A stretch of DNA of 64,000 bases, taken from the NCBI RefSeq assembly GCF_031180885.1, contig NZ_JAPSLK010000004.1:124001-188000 (forward strand), in the 5' to 3' direction. Positions 17,224 to 25,439 of this stretch are shown here, piece after piece. A program made the position numbers and the translations under genes. This DNA comes from Saccharothrix sp. Lineage in GTDB: Bacteria; Actinomycetota; Actinomycetes; Mycobacteriales; Pseudonocardiaceae. Each line of letters begins with the position of its first letter. Position 1 is the first letter of the stretch. Below the pieces are notes generated by a model. That model was not told the DNA's origin, searched no databases, and was given only the letters and a program-made list of their open reading frames with translations.

Positions 17224-18369
17224 GTGTCGAGGTTCCTGCTCGTCGTGCTGCCGCTGCAAGGCCACCTGTTCCCGATGCTCGCCATCGGCCAGGAACTCGT
17301 CCACAGTGGACACGAGGTGGTGTGGTGCGGTCCGGAGGACACGCTGCGCCCACTGGTCGGTCCGGACGCGACGGTGCACCCCACCGGGGTACGCGCCTAC
17401 CGCCGTTACGCCGAGACCGGCATGGCCGGCGTCCGGGCGCTGTGGGACGGCTACCTGCTGCCGTTCACCCGGTTCATCCTCGACGCGGTGGACGACGCGG
17501 TGGTGCGCCACCGGCCCGACGTCGTGGTCGCCGAGCAGTACGCGCTGGCCGGGGGCCTGGTGGCGCACCGCCGGGGCGTGCGGTGGGCCAGCCTGTGCAC
17601 CGGCCTGCTGGAACTCGCGCCGCCGCCCGAGCTGGTCGGGTTCGACGACTTCGTGGCCGACCGGGTCGCGCGGGCCGTGGAGCTGGCCGGACTGCCCGCC
17701 GACGAGCCGCTGGATCCGCGGTTCTCACCGCACCTGGTGATCGCCCTGTCCAGTCCCGGCCTCACCCCGCCCGACGCGCTGCCGCCCCGGACGGTGCTGG
17801 TCGGCTCGGCGCTGGGACGGCGGCCCAACGCCCCGCGATTCCCCTGGCACGACTGGGACGACGACCGCCGGCACGTGCTGGTCACGGTCGGCACCATCGT
17901 CGGCCACATGATCGGCGACTTCTACGAGCGCGCCACCGCGGTGCTCGCGCCGCTGTCCGACGACGTGCAGGCGGTGTTCGTCACCTCCGGGGTGGACGCG
18001 AAGTCGTTCCCCGGCAACGCCATCGCCGTCGACCTGGTGCCGATGCTGGACTTGATGCCCCGTTTGGACGCCGTGGTCTGCCACGCGGGTGGTGCGGTCA
18101 ACGAGGCGTTGAGCTACGGGGTCCCGATGGTCCTCGCCCCGGTTCGGGCCGAGCAGGTGGCGCTGTCGCACCGGGTCGCGGCGGCGGGCGCGGGCATCGA
18201 GGTGTCCATCCTGGACGTGACGGTGGCCGAGCTGGACGCGGCCGTGCGCGCCGTGTTGGACGAACCGGCCTACCGGGCCGGCGCCCGCCGGATAGGCGAC
18301 GAGTTCACCGCCGCGGGGGGCGCGCCCGCCGCGGCGGCGCACCTCGTCGCGCTGGCGGCTGGCGGCTGA
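17224..18369 (+). CDS. GT1-family glycosyltransferase (second)
   Basis: The 381-residue GT-B enzyme starts with FLLVVLPLQGHLFPMLAIGQEL, the UGT/MGT acceptor-domain signature. Its donor motif is CHAGGAVNEALSYGVPMVLAPVRAEQ, where the usual HHGG is CHAGG. It is clearly of a different subgroup from the glycosyltransferase at 3559-4725, closer to the MGT/zeaxanthin-type GTs, so it likely uses a different sugar or acts at a different position. The GTG at 17224 follows a promoter-like CATCAT box by six bases. A thioesterase gene follows after 26 bases in the same direction. Confidence 0.88.
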   Translation: MSRFLLVVLPLQGHLFPMLAIGQELVHSGHEVVWCGPEDTLRPLVGPDATVHPTGVRAYRRYAETGMAGVRALWDGYLLPFTRFILDAVDDAVVRHRPDVVVAEQYALAGGLVAHRRGVRWASLCTGLLELAPPPELVGFDDFVADRVARAVELAGLPADEPLDPRFSPHLVIALSSPGLTPPDALPPRTVLVGSALGRRPNAPRFPWHDWDDDRRHVLVTVGTIVGHMIGDFYERATAVLAPLSDDVQAVFVTSGVDAKSFPGNAIAVDLVPMLDLMPRLDAVVCHAGGAVNEALSYGVPMVLAPVRAEQVALSHRVAAAGAGIEVSILDVTVAELDAAVRAVLDEPAYRAGARRIGDEFTAAGGAPAAAAHLVALAAGG

Positions 18370-18395
18370 CCGCCTCCAGCCGCGAGGATGGGCGC

Positions 18396-19301
18396 GTGGA
18401 CGGGCTGAGTGCGAAGGCGTTGCCGACCGCCGACGAGTTCGCGTGGGCGCGGCAGCGGCGGGCCGACATCAGGGCCGCGGGCGGCATCCTGGACCTGGTG
18501 CTGCCGCTGCGCGAGGGCGGTGCGGGCGCGCCGCTGTTCTGCCTGCCGCCGCTGGTCGGCGCGAGCTGGTGCTACCTGGCCCTGCTGCCGCACCTGGACG
18601 CGGCGCACCCGGTGTACGGGCTGCAGTCGCGCGGGCTGCGGAGACCCGAACCGCTGCCGGTGGACCTGGCCGAGATCGCCCGCGACTGGGCCGACCTGAT
18701 CCGCGCCACCCACCCCGGCCCCCACCACCTGTTCGGCTGGTCGCTGGGCGCGAACACCGCGCACGCCGTGGCCGAGGAGTTGCAGCGGCGGGGCGACGAG
18801 GTGGCGCTGCTGGTCGTCGGCGACGCCACGCCCGACCTGCCGCACGGCCTGGGCGTCGGCGACGACGACCTGTGGCTGCTGTGCGACTTCGTGCTGCGCG
18901 AGTTCGGCTACCAGCCGGTGGTCGAGCCGGACGACCCCGACCCGGTGGGCCGCCTGCTCCAGGTGGTGCGCGCACGCCCGGGACTGGGCCTGTCGGAGTG
19001 GCCCGACCGGCGGTTGCGGGCGCTGCCCCGCGTCATCCGCCACACCATCGCGGTGGCGCAACAGCACCGACCCGGCCTGGTGCGCTGCCCGGTGCTGTTC
19101 CTGTCGGCCACCCGGTCGCAGCGGAGCACCGAAGCGAAGGTCGCGTCATGGGAGGGCCACCTCGACGGTCCGGTGGAGGTGGTCGAAGTGGACTGCGAGC
19201 ACGAGCACATGCTGTTGCCGCGCCCGGTGGCGGTGATCGGCGCCGCCATCGGCGCGCGGATGACCCCGCGCGGTGGTGCGCCGACGCGTCCGAAAGCGTG
19301 A
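18396..19301 (+). CDS. NRPS/PKS-type thioesterase (alpha/beta hydrolase)
   Basis: The 301-residue alpha/beta hydrolase matches the stand-alone thioesterase-domain family. The nucleophile elbow is GWSLGAN (Ser), the acid is probably the Asp in VVGDATPD, and the His is in CEHEHMLLP. LFCLPPLVGASWCYLALLPHL is the typical lead-in strand and oxyanion region. The GTG start is chosen by spacing from the preceding stop. It could release or edit acyl groups on the two ACPs or on the PCP of the degenerate NRPS, which carries no thioesterase of its own. Confidence 0.88.
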   Translation: MDGLSAKALPTADEFAWARQRRADIRAAGGILDLVLPLREGGAGAPLFCLPPLVGASWCYLALLPHLDAAHPVYGLQSRGLRRPEPLPVDLAEIARDWADLIRATHPGPHHLFGWSLGANTAHAVAEELQRRGDEVALLVVGDATPDLPHGLGVGDDDLWLLCDFVLREFGYQPVVEPDDPDPVGRLLQVVRARPGLGLSEWPDRRLRALPRVIRHTIAVAQQHRPGLVRCPVLFLSATRSQRSTEAKVASWEGHLDGPVEVVEVDCEHEHMLLPRPVAVIGAAIGARMTPRGGAPTRPKA

Positions 19302-19330
19302 TTGTCGTTGCGCCGCAGCTAACTTAGCCT
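19302..19330 (+). promoter_or_regulatory. Leaderless promoter of the ABC-exporter operon
   Basis: TTGTCG (19302-19307), a 17-base spacer and TAGCCT (19325-19330) end six bases before the ATG at 19337. The promoter begins on the base after the thioesterase stop codon. This is the cleanest example of the leaderless pattern in the window. Confidence 0.55.
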
Positions 19331-19336
19331 CAGCGG

Positions 19337-20392
19337 ATGAGCACCCGCCCAACGCTGTCGGCGCGCGACCCCGTCGCGCCGGACCGGGCCGCCGCCGGCG
19401 AGCGGCGGGACCTGGTCATCGAGGCGAGCGGTTTGCGCAAGACCTATCGCAAGCGCGGGCGCAAGGCCGAGGCCGTGGAAGCGGTGCGGGGTGTGGGCTT
19501 CGCGGTGCGCGCGGGCGAGATCTTCGGGTTCCTCGGGCCCAACGGCGCGGGCAAGTCGACCACGCTGCGGATGCTGGCCACCCTGGTCCGCCCGGACGGC
19601 GGCAGCGCCCGCATCGGCGGCGTGGACCTGGTGCGCTCGCCCGCGCGCGTCCGCGACGTGATCGGGTACGTCGCGCAGTCCAGCGGCACCTACGACGACG
19701 CCTCGGCGCGGCAGGAACTCGTTGCCCAGGCCCGGATGCACGGCCGGGGCAAGGCCGAGGCCGAACGGCTGGCCGCCGCCGCGATCACGACCTTCGACCT
19801 GGCGGAGTTCGCCGACCGCCGCGTCCGCACCTACTCCGGCGGGCAGCGCCGGCGGCTGGACTTCGCGCTGGGCGTGATCCACCGGCCGTCGGTGATGTTC
19901 CTGGACGAGCCCACCGCGGGCCTGGACCCGCCCAGCCGGGCGCGCATGTGGCGCGAGGTGCGGCGGTTGCGCGACAACGGCATGACCATCTTCCTCACCA
20001 CGCACTACCTCGACGAGGCGGACTCGTTGTGCGACCGCGTCTCCATCATCGACCGGGGCCTGATCGTCGCCGAGGGCACGCCCTCCGACCTCAAGCGGGA
20101 GATCTCCGGTGACGTCGTCACGGTCGGCCTGGCGGCCGCCGACGAGGCGGGCCGGCCCGACGCCGAGAAGCTGCGCCGCGCCGCCGCCGCGCTGACTCCG
20201 CTGCACCACGTGCGCGGCGTGGAGGCGGTCGACACGACCCTGCGCCTGTACGTGGACGGCGCGGCCACCGCCGTCCCGTTGATCATGGCCGCGTTGCTGC
20301 GCGCCGGGGTCGAGCCGAGCGCCATCGAGTCCCGCAGGCCCAGCCTGGACGACGTGTTCCTGGCCAAGACCGGCCGCACCTTGGACGACTGA
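19337..20392 (+). CDS. ABC transporter ATP-binding protein (DrrA-like)
   Basis: The 351-residue ATPase has Walker A GPNGAGKSTT, signature YSGGQRRRLDFALG, Walker B VMFLDEPTAGLDPP and the switch His in FLTTHYLDEAD. The C-terminal ~100-residue extension after the ATPase core is typical of DrrA-type drug exporters. It pairs with the permease 14 bases downstream and likely exports the product and gives self-resistance. The unit has its own promoter inside an otherwise continuous run of biosynthetic genes. Confidence 0.93.
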   Translation: MSTRPTLSARDPVAPDRAAAGERRDLVIEASGLRKTYRKRGRKAEAVEAVRGVGFAVRAGEIFGFLGPNGAGKSTTLRMLATLVRPDGGSARIGGVDLVRSPARVRDVIGYVAQSSGTYDDASARQELVAQARMHGRGKAEAERLAAAAITTFDLAEFADRRVRTYSGGQRRRLDFALGVIHRPSVMFLDEPTAGLDPPSRARMWREVRRLRDNGMTIFLTTHYLDEADSLCDRVSIIDRGLIVAEGTPSDLKREISGDVVTVGLAAADEAGRPDAEKLRRAAAALTPLHHVRGVEAVDTTLRLYVDGAATAVPLIMAALLRAGVEPSAIESRRPSLDDVFLAKTGRTLDD

Positions 20393-20406
20393 AGGGGCCG
20401 ACGGCG

Positions 20407-21171
20407 GTGAAAGTGCTCCGGGACACCTGGCTGATCTTCACCTTCGAGACCAGGATCATGGCGCGAAACCCCACCGTGGTCGCGCTGACGCTGGCCCAGC
20501 CGATCACGTTCCTGGTGCTGTTCGCGCCCTTCCTCAAGGTCGCGATGGCGGGCCGGGGCGTGGAGAGCTACGGCGACGCCTACGCCGTCTACGTGCCCGG
20601 CCTGTTCGTCGCGATGGGCCTGCTCGGCGGCCTGTACGCGGGCTACGGCCTGCTCAGCGCGTTGCGCGCGGGCATCATCGACCGCTGCCGGGTCACCCCG
20701 GTCAGCCGCACCGGCCTGCTGCTGGGCCGGGCGCTGATGCACGTGGCGCTGCTGGAGTTCCAGGCGACGGTGATCACCGTCGCGGCCCTGCCGTTCGGGC
20801 TGCGGGTGAACCCGCTGGACCTGGTGGTGTCCTACGCCCTGCTGTCGTTGGTGATCCTGCTCAGCATCTCCATCTCCTACGCCATCGCCCTGCTGGTGCG
20901 CAACGAGAACAGCCTGGGCGTGCTGATCAACACCGTCGGCCAGCCCGTGTCGCTGCTCGCCGGCGTGCTCATCCCGCTGACCCTGGCGCCGCTGTGGGTG
21001 CAGAACGTGGCGCTGTGGAACCCGTTCGCCTGGGCGACCGACGCCCTGCGCGCCCTGTTCACCGGCCACTTCACCGCGCCCGCGGTCTGGCAGGGCGGCG
21101 TCGTCATGCTCGCCGCCTGCGGCCTGGCCGTCGGCTGGTCCATCCGCCTGTTCAACCGGGAGGTCTCGTGA
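20407..21171 (+). CDS. ABC-2 type permease (DrrB-like)
   Basis: The 254-residue membrane protein has about six helices, including PITFLVLFAPFLKVAMAG, VYVPGLFVAMGLLGGLYAGYG and LLSLVILLSISISYAIALLV. The ALWNPFAWATDALRALFTG stretch matches ABC-2 permeases of the daunorubicin-resistance type. It forms the membrane half of the exporter with the preceding ATPase. Its stop overlaps the next gene as GTGA, so export and the AMP ligase share one mRNA. Confidence 0.92.
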   Translation: MKVLRDTWLIFTFETRIMARNPTVVALTLAQPITFLVLFAPFLKVAMAGRGVESYGDAYAVYVPGLFVAMGLLGGLYAGYGLLSALRAGIIDRCRVTPVSRTGLLLGRALMHVALLEFQATVITVAALPFGLRVNPLDLVVSYALLSLVILLSISISYAIALLVRNENSLGVLINTVGQPVSLLAGVLIPLTLAPLWVQNVALWNPFAWATDALRALFTGHFTAPAVWQGGVVMLAACGLAVGWSIRLFNREVS

Positions 21172-22814
21172 GTTCTGCCCAGCTGCGGACCGCGCTCGCG
21201 CGGGACATGCGCGTGGGCGCGGGCAACGTGCCGCTGATGCTCGTCGAGCACGGCGCGGACCTCGACGTGCCGCGCGTGAGCTTCGACGTGGACGTGGACG
21301 GCATCCCGGCGTGGACGCCGCTGTCGCTGCGCCAGTTGACCGAACGGGTCGCCGCGCGCGCCGAGTGGTTCGCCCGCCGCGGGATCGGGCGGCGCGACCC
21401 GATGGCGCTGTTCGTCACCTCGGCGGCGGACGTGTTGCTCAACTTCTTCGCCCTCAACCGGCTCGGCGCGATCCCGGCGCTGATGAACCCGAACATGCCG
21501 ATCGACGTGGCGGCGGAGTTCATCCGCAAGCTGGGCGGCGTCGGCGTCGTCGTGGACGACGACCACGCGGCGCTGCGCGAGCACGACCTGGGCGTGCCGA
21601 TCCTCGGCGACGCGGCGGAGATCGGCACGGGCGACCCGCGCCGGGCGCCCGAGCACTACCGCCACCACGGCGACGACCCGGTGGCCATCACGCACTCCTC
21701 GGGCACCACCCGCATGCCCACGGCGGTCGTCCACTCGCACCACAGCCTGTTCGCCGCCGTCCGCGCGGTGCGGCTCACCGAAGCCCGCCCGCACGGCCGG
21801 GTGCGCGAGCTGAGCGCGCTGCCCGCCGCCCACGCCGCCGGGATCATCGTGCTCAACCAGGCGCTGTGCAACGGCTACGAGATCCTGTGCCTGTCCAACC
21901 AGGGCGGCCCGTTCGAGCGCAGCGGTGAGGTCGTCCTCGACGCGATCGAGCGCTGGCGGCCCACGGGCGTCTACGGCTTCGCCGTGACGTGGTCGGAACT
22001 GGCCCGCTTCGACCTGTCCACCCGCGACCTGTCCTCGGTGCGCAACTGGTCGAGCACCGGCGACTGCGCGCACGAGGCGCACGTGCGGCGCCTGGTCGCG
22101 GTGGGCAGCCACCCGACGTGGACGCGCGAGGGCGTCGTCGACGTGCCCGGGTCGAAGTTCGTCGACACGCTGGGCTCCACCGAGATGGGGCACGGCGCGT
22201 TCGCCATCGCCCACCGCCCCGGCAGCGACCGCTACGACCGCTGTGTGGGAAAGCCGTACCCGTTCGCCGAAGTGGCGCTGCTGGACGTGACGACGGGGGA
22301 AGAGGTGCCGGTCGGGCAGGTCGGGCAGTGCGGCCTCAAGTCGCCGACGCTGGCCCTGGGCTACTGGAACGACTCCGCGGCCACCTACCGGACCCGCCTC
22401 AACGGCTACTACCTCACCGGTGACCTCATGTACCGCGACGAGGACGGCTACTACTACCACGTCGACCGGGTGAGCGACGCGGTCGACCTGGGCGGGGGGA
22501 ACTGGATCTACACCGCCCTCACCGAGGAGCGCATCCTGGCCCGCAGCCCCGGGGTCCGCGACTGCACGGTCCTGGCGGCCAGGCAGCCGGACGGCTCGGT
22601 GGTGACCGACGTGCTGCTGATCCTGCGCGACGACGCCGACCCGGACGCCGACCACGAGGACGTCGTGCGCGGCGCGCTGGGGGAGGCGGGGGCCCGTACG
22701 CTGCGACGCGTGGAGGCCGTCTCCGACGACGGCGTCACCTTCGGCCCGACCGGCAAGGTGCGCAAGTTCCTGATGCGGCAGCGAATCCTGGCGGACGCGA
22801 CGGGCGGGAGGTAG
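21168..22814 (+). CDS. Stand-alone acyl-AMP ligase (ANL family) with altered A3 loop
   Basis: The 548-residue ANL enzyme would activate a carboxylic or amino acid as its adenylate for loading on a carrier protein. The ATP loop reads THSSGTTRMPTAVVHSH, where the usual Gly and Lys of SGTTGxPKG are Arg and Thr. The rest of the fold is intact: STEMGHGA, TGDLMYRDEDGYYYHVDR, and the C-terminal catalytic Lys in TGKVRKFLM. The enzyme is probably active but atypical. It begins with GTG overlapping the permease stop and ends three bases before the NRPS-like gene. Its substrate cannot be read from the sequence. Confidence 0.85.
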   Translation: MSSAQLRTALARDMRVGAGNVPLMLVEHGADLDVPRVSFDVDVDGIPAWTPLSLRQLTERVAARAEWFARRGIGRRDPMALFVTSAADVLLNFFALNRLGAIPALMNPNMPIDVAAEFIRKLGGVGVVVDDDHAALREHDLGVPILGDAAEIGTGDPRRAPEHYRHHGDDPVAITHSSGTTRMPTAVVHSHHSLFAAVRAVRLTEARPHGRVRELSALPAAHAAGIIVLNQALCNGYEILCLSNQGGPFERSGEVVLDAIERWRPTGVYGFAVTWSELARFDLSTRDLSSVRNWSSTGDCAHEAHVRRLVAVGSHPTWTREGVVDVPGSKFVDTLGSTEMGHGAFAIAHRPGSDRYDRCVGKPYPFAEVALLDVTTGEEVPVGQVGQCGLKSPTLALGYWNDSAATYRTRLNGYYLTGDLMYRDEDGYYYHVDRVSDAVDLGGGNWIYTALTEERILARSPGVRDCTVLAARQPDGSVVTDVLLILRDDADPDADHEDVVRGALGEAGARTLRRVEAVSDDGVTFGPTGKVRKFLMRQRILADATGGR

Positions 22815-22817
22815 CGA

Positions 22818-25439
22818 GTGCGGTACCCGCTCTCGTTCGCGCAGCGACGTTCCCGGTCGCTGGACGGGCCCGCGGCGGTGGTGCGGCGCGCCCGCCGGCT
22901 CGACGGCCCGGTGGACCCCGATGTCCTGCGCCGGGCGGTGGACGCCGCGGTCGTCCGGCACGCCGCCCTCCGCACGTCGGTCGTCACGGTCGACGGCGAG
23001 CCGGAGCAGGTCGTGGCGGACACCGCCGAACTGCCCGTCGCGCACGAGGAGTCGGCCGAGCCGTTCGACCCGGCCACGCCGCCGCTGGTGCGCGTCGCGC
23101 TGGTCGGGCCGCCGGAACAGCCGTCGCTGGTCGTGTCCGCGCACCGGGTCGTCGCCGACGGTCCGGCGCTGGACCTCCTGCTGGACGAGTTGTCCGCGGC
23201 GTGCGGAGGCGGAGAGCTGCCTGAACTCTGGATGGACTACGGCGACTACGCCGTGTGGCAGCGCGAACGCCTGGCGGGGGAGGAGTTGGAGCGGCAACTG
23301 GCGCCCTGGCGCGAACCGCTGCGCGGCGCCCCCGCCGGCCTTTCCCTGCCCGCCGATCCGCCGTCCACCCCGTCCTGGGGTGACGTCACGGCCGAAGCCC
23401 CCGGCGACCCGGCCGCCGCGCTCGCCGCGTACGCGGTCGTGTTGTCCCGCTACGCCCGGCAGTGCGACCTGGTGATCGCCCTGCCCGTCAGCGGGCGCAT
23501 CCGGCCGGAGCTGGAGCGGATCGTGGGGCCGTTCGCCGACATCGTGCCGCTGCGGGTGTGCGTCACCGGCACGTTCGCCGAACTGCGCGCGCGAGTGCGG
23601 GATTCCGCCGCGGAAGCGCTGTCGCACGGCGAACTGCCGTTCGACAAGCTCGCCGCCGAACTCGGTATCGCCCGTCCCGTGGTCGGCTTCTCCACCACGG
23701 GCCAGGAGTGCGCCGAATTCCAGGTGAACGCGGGGGAGGACGGCACCCTCACGTTGGCCTACCGCGCGGACGTGTACGAAACGCCGTTCGCTGAACGGTT
23801 TTTGCGATCGGTCGTGGCGGTGCTCGAACACGCCGGACAGCACCCGCACACTCCGGTCGTGGACCTTCCGCTGCCGCCGGCACCAGAGGCCGTCGCCGTG
23901 ACCGTGCCGGGCCTGGATGTGGTGCGTGCCCTCCGCGAGTCGGAAGCCTCCATCACCGACCGCACCGGCACCGTGACCGTGTCCGAGGTGTGTCGACGCG
24001 CCGCCGTGCTGGCCCGTGCGATCGCCGAGCGGGACACCGATCACCGGGTCGGTGTGTGCGTCCGGCGCGGTGCGGGACTGCTCGTGGCCGTGCTGGGCAC
24101 GTGGTGGGCGGGCCGGACGGCTGTGCTGCTGGACCCGGACTTCCCGTTGCCCGGCCTGGAGAAGCGCGTCCGGAACTGCGGGCTCAAGCTGGTCGTGGCC
24201 GACGAGGAGCGCGACGCGATCGGTGACGCGACCGTGATCACTTCTGCGGATGGCGAACCCATCGACCCCGTGGAGCCGAATCCGGTCGCCTACGTCGTCG
24301 ATGGTCGTGACGTCACGCATCGTGCGGTGGCCGACGTGCTCGCGGTGCTCCGCCGTGATCTCCCGCTGGGCGCGGGAGATCGTTTCGCCGCGGTCGGCAC
24401 CGCCGCCGACGTCGCCCTGATGGAATTGCTGCTGCCCCTGGTGTGCGGCGCGGACGTGGTGGTCACCGATGGCAAGGACCTGAACGGGATCACCGCCCTG
24501 CACGCGTCGGCGCACACGTGGCGGCACCTGCCGACCGTGCCGGACAGCGTGCGACTGCGGCTGTGCACGGGCCTCACACCGGATCTCGCCGAAGCGCTCG
24601 ACACCCCGGGAGCGGAGCTGTGGCACGTCCACGGCGACGCGGAGTCGGCGCTGTGGCCGGTGGCCGGGCGCTGGCCCGCGACGAACCGTTCCAGGGCCAG
24701 AATCCTGGACGAGCGCGGTGTGCCCGTGCCGATCGGCGCCATCGGCGAAGTGCACGTCGGCGATCACGCGACCGGCGACCTGGCGCGGTGGCGGGAGGAC
24801 GGACGCCTCGACCTCGTCGGGCGCACCGACGACAAGGTGGAGGTCCGAGGCACGTGGGTGGACCCCGGTGAGATCGCGGCGGAACTGCGAACCCACCGGG
24901 CCGTGCGGGACGCCGTCGTGATCGGTGCGCCGAAGGACGGCGAGACGGCGTTGGTCGCGTACGTGGTGTCCGACGAGAGCGGCGAAGCCCTGCGGCAGCA
25001 CCTGCGCGCCACGCTGCCGGAGCGGATGGTCCCCGAGCTGTTCGTGGCGATGGACGAGCTGTCCGACACCCTGCCCGAGCCCGACTGGGGGCAGCCCCGG
25101 GACGACGTCGAGCGGACGATGGCGCGGATCTGGGCGGACCTGCTGCGCACCACCGACCGGATCGCCGTGCACGACAACCTGTTCCGGCGCGGCGCGGGGT
25201 CGTTGACGGTCATGCGGTTCGCCGCGAAGGTCGCCGAGGCGTACGGCGTGAACCTGCCGCTGCACCGGATCTTCGCCACGCCCACCATCGCCGCGCTCGC
25301 GGCCATCGTCACCGCGGAGCGGCGACCCGAACCCGACGACGGGTTGGCCGGGCTGTCCGACACCGAGCTGGACGACCTGCTGCGCTCGGTGCTCGCCGCG
25401 CGCGACCGCCGCCGCACCGCGCGCGGGGAGGCGACGTGA
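22818..25439 (+). CDS. NRPS-like C-A-PCP protein with degenerate C and A domains
   Basis: The 873-residue protein is laid out as condensation (1 to ~360), adenylation (~370-760) and carrier (~765-840) domains. The C-domain motif is HRVVADG (109-115), so the catalytic second His is Arg. In the A domain the region AYVVDGRDVTHRAVADVL lacks the whole SGTTGxPKG ATP loop that normally sits between AYV and VTHRAV. The C-terminal catalytic Lys motif is also missing (SDTLPEPDWGQP). Downstream A-domain motifs (ATGDLARWREDGRLDLVGRTDDKVEVRG) remain. The carrier core is intact: DNLFRRGAGSL with Ser795. It therefore probably acts as a docking and carrier protein loaded in trans by a stand-alone ligase. It overlaps hpgT by four bases. 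Confidence 0.85.
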   Translation: MRYPLSFAQRRSRSLDGPAAVVRRARRLDGPVDPDVLRRAVDAAVVRHAALRTSVVTVDGEPEQVVADTAELPVAHEESAEPFDPATPPLVRVALVGPPEQPSLVVSAHRVVADGPALDLLLDELSAACGGGELPELWMDYGDYAVWQRERLAGEELERQLAPWREPLRGAPAGLSLPADPPSTPSWGDVTAEAPGDPAAALAAYAVVLSRYARQCDLVIALPVSGRIRPELERIVGPFADIVPLRVCVTGTFAELRARVRDSAAEALSHGELPFDKLAAELGIARPVVGFSTTGQECAEFQVNAGEDGTLTLAYRADVYETPFAERFLRSVVAVLEHAGQHPHTPVVDLPLPPAPEAVAVTVPGLDVVRALRESEASITDRTGTVTVSEVCRRAAVLARAIAERDTDHRVGVCVRRGAGLLVAVLGTWWAGRTAVLLDPDFPLPGLEKRVRNCGLKLVVADEERDAIGDATVITSADGEPIDPVEPNPVAYVVDGRDVTHRAVADVLAVLRRDLPLGAGDRFAAVGTAADVALMELLLPLVCGADVVVTDGKDLNGITALHASAHTWRHLPTVPDSVRLRLCTGLTPDLAEALDTPGAELWHVHGDAESALWPVAGRWPATNRSRARILDERGVPVPIGAIGEVHVGDHATGDLARWREDGRLDLVGRTDDKVEVRGTWVDPGEIAAELRTHRAVRDAVVIGAPKDGETALVAYVVSDESGEALRQHLRATLPERMVPELFVAMDELSDTLPEPDWGQPRDDVERTMARIWADLLRTTDRIAVHDNLFRRGAGSLTVMRFAAKVAEAYGVNLPLHRIFATPTIAALAAIVTAERRPEPDDGLAGLSDTELDDLLRSVLAARDRRRTARGEAT

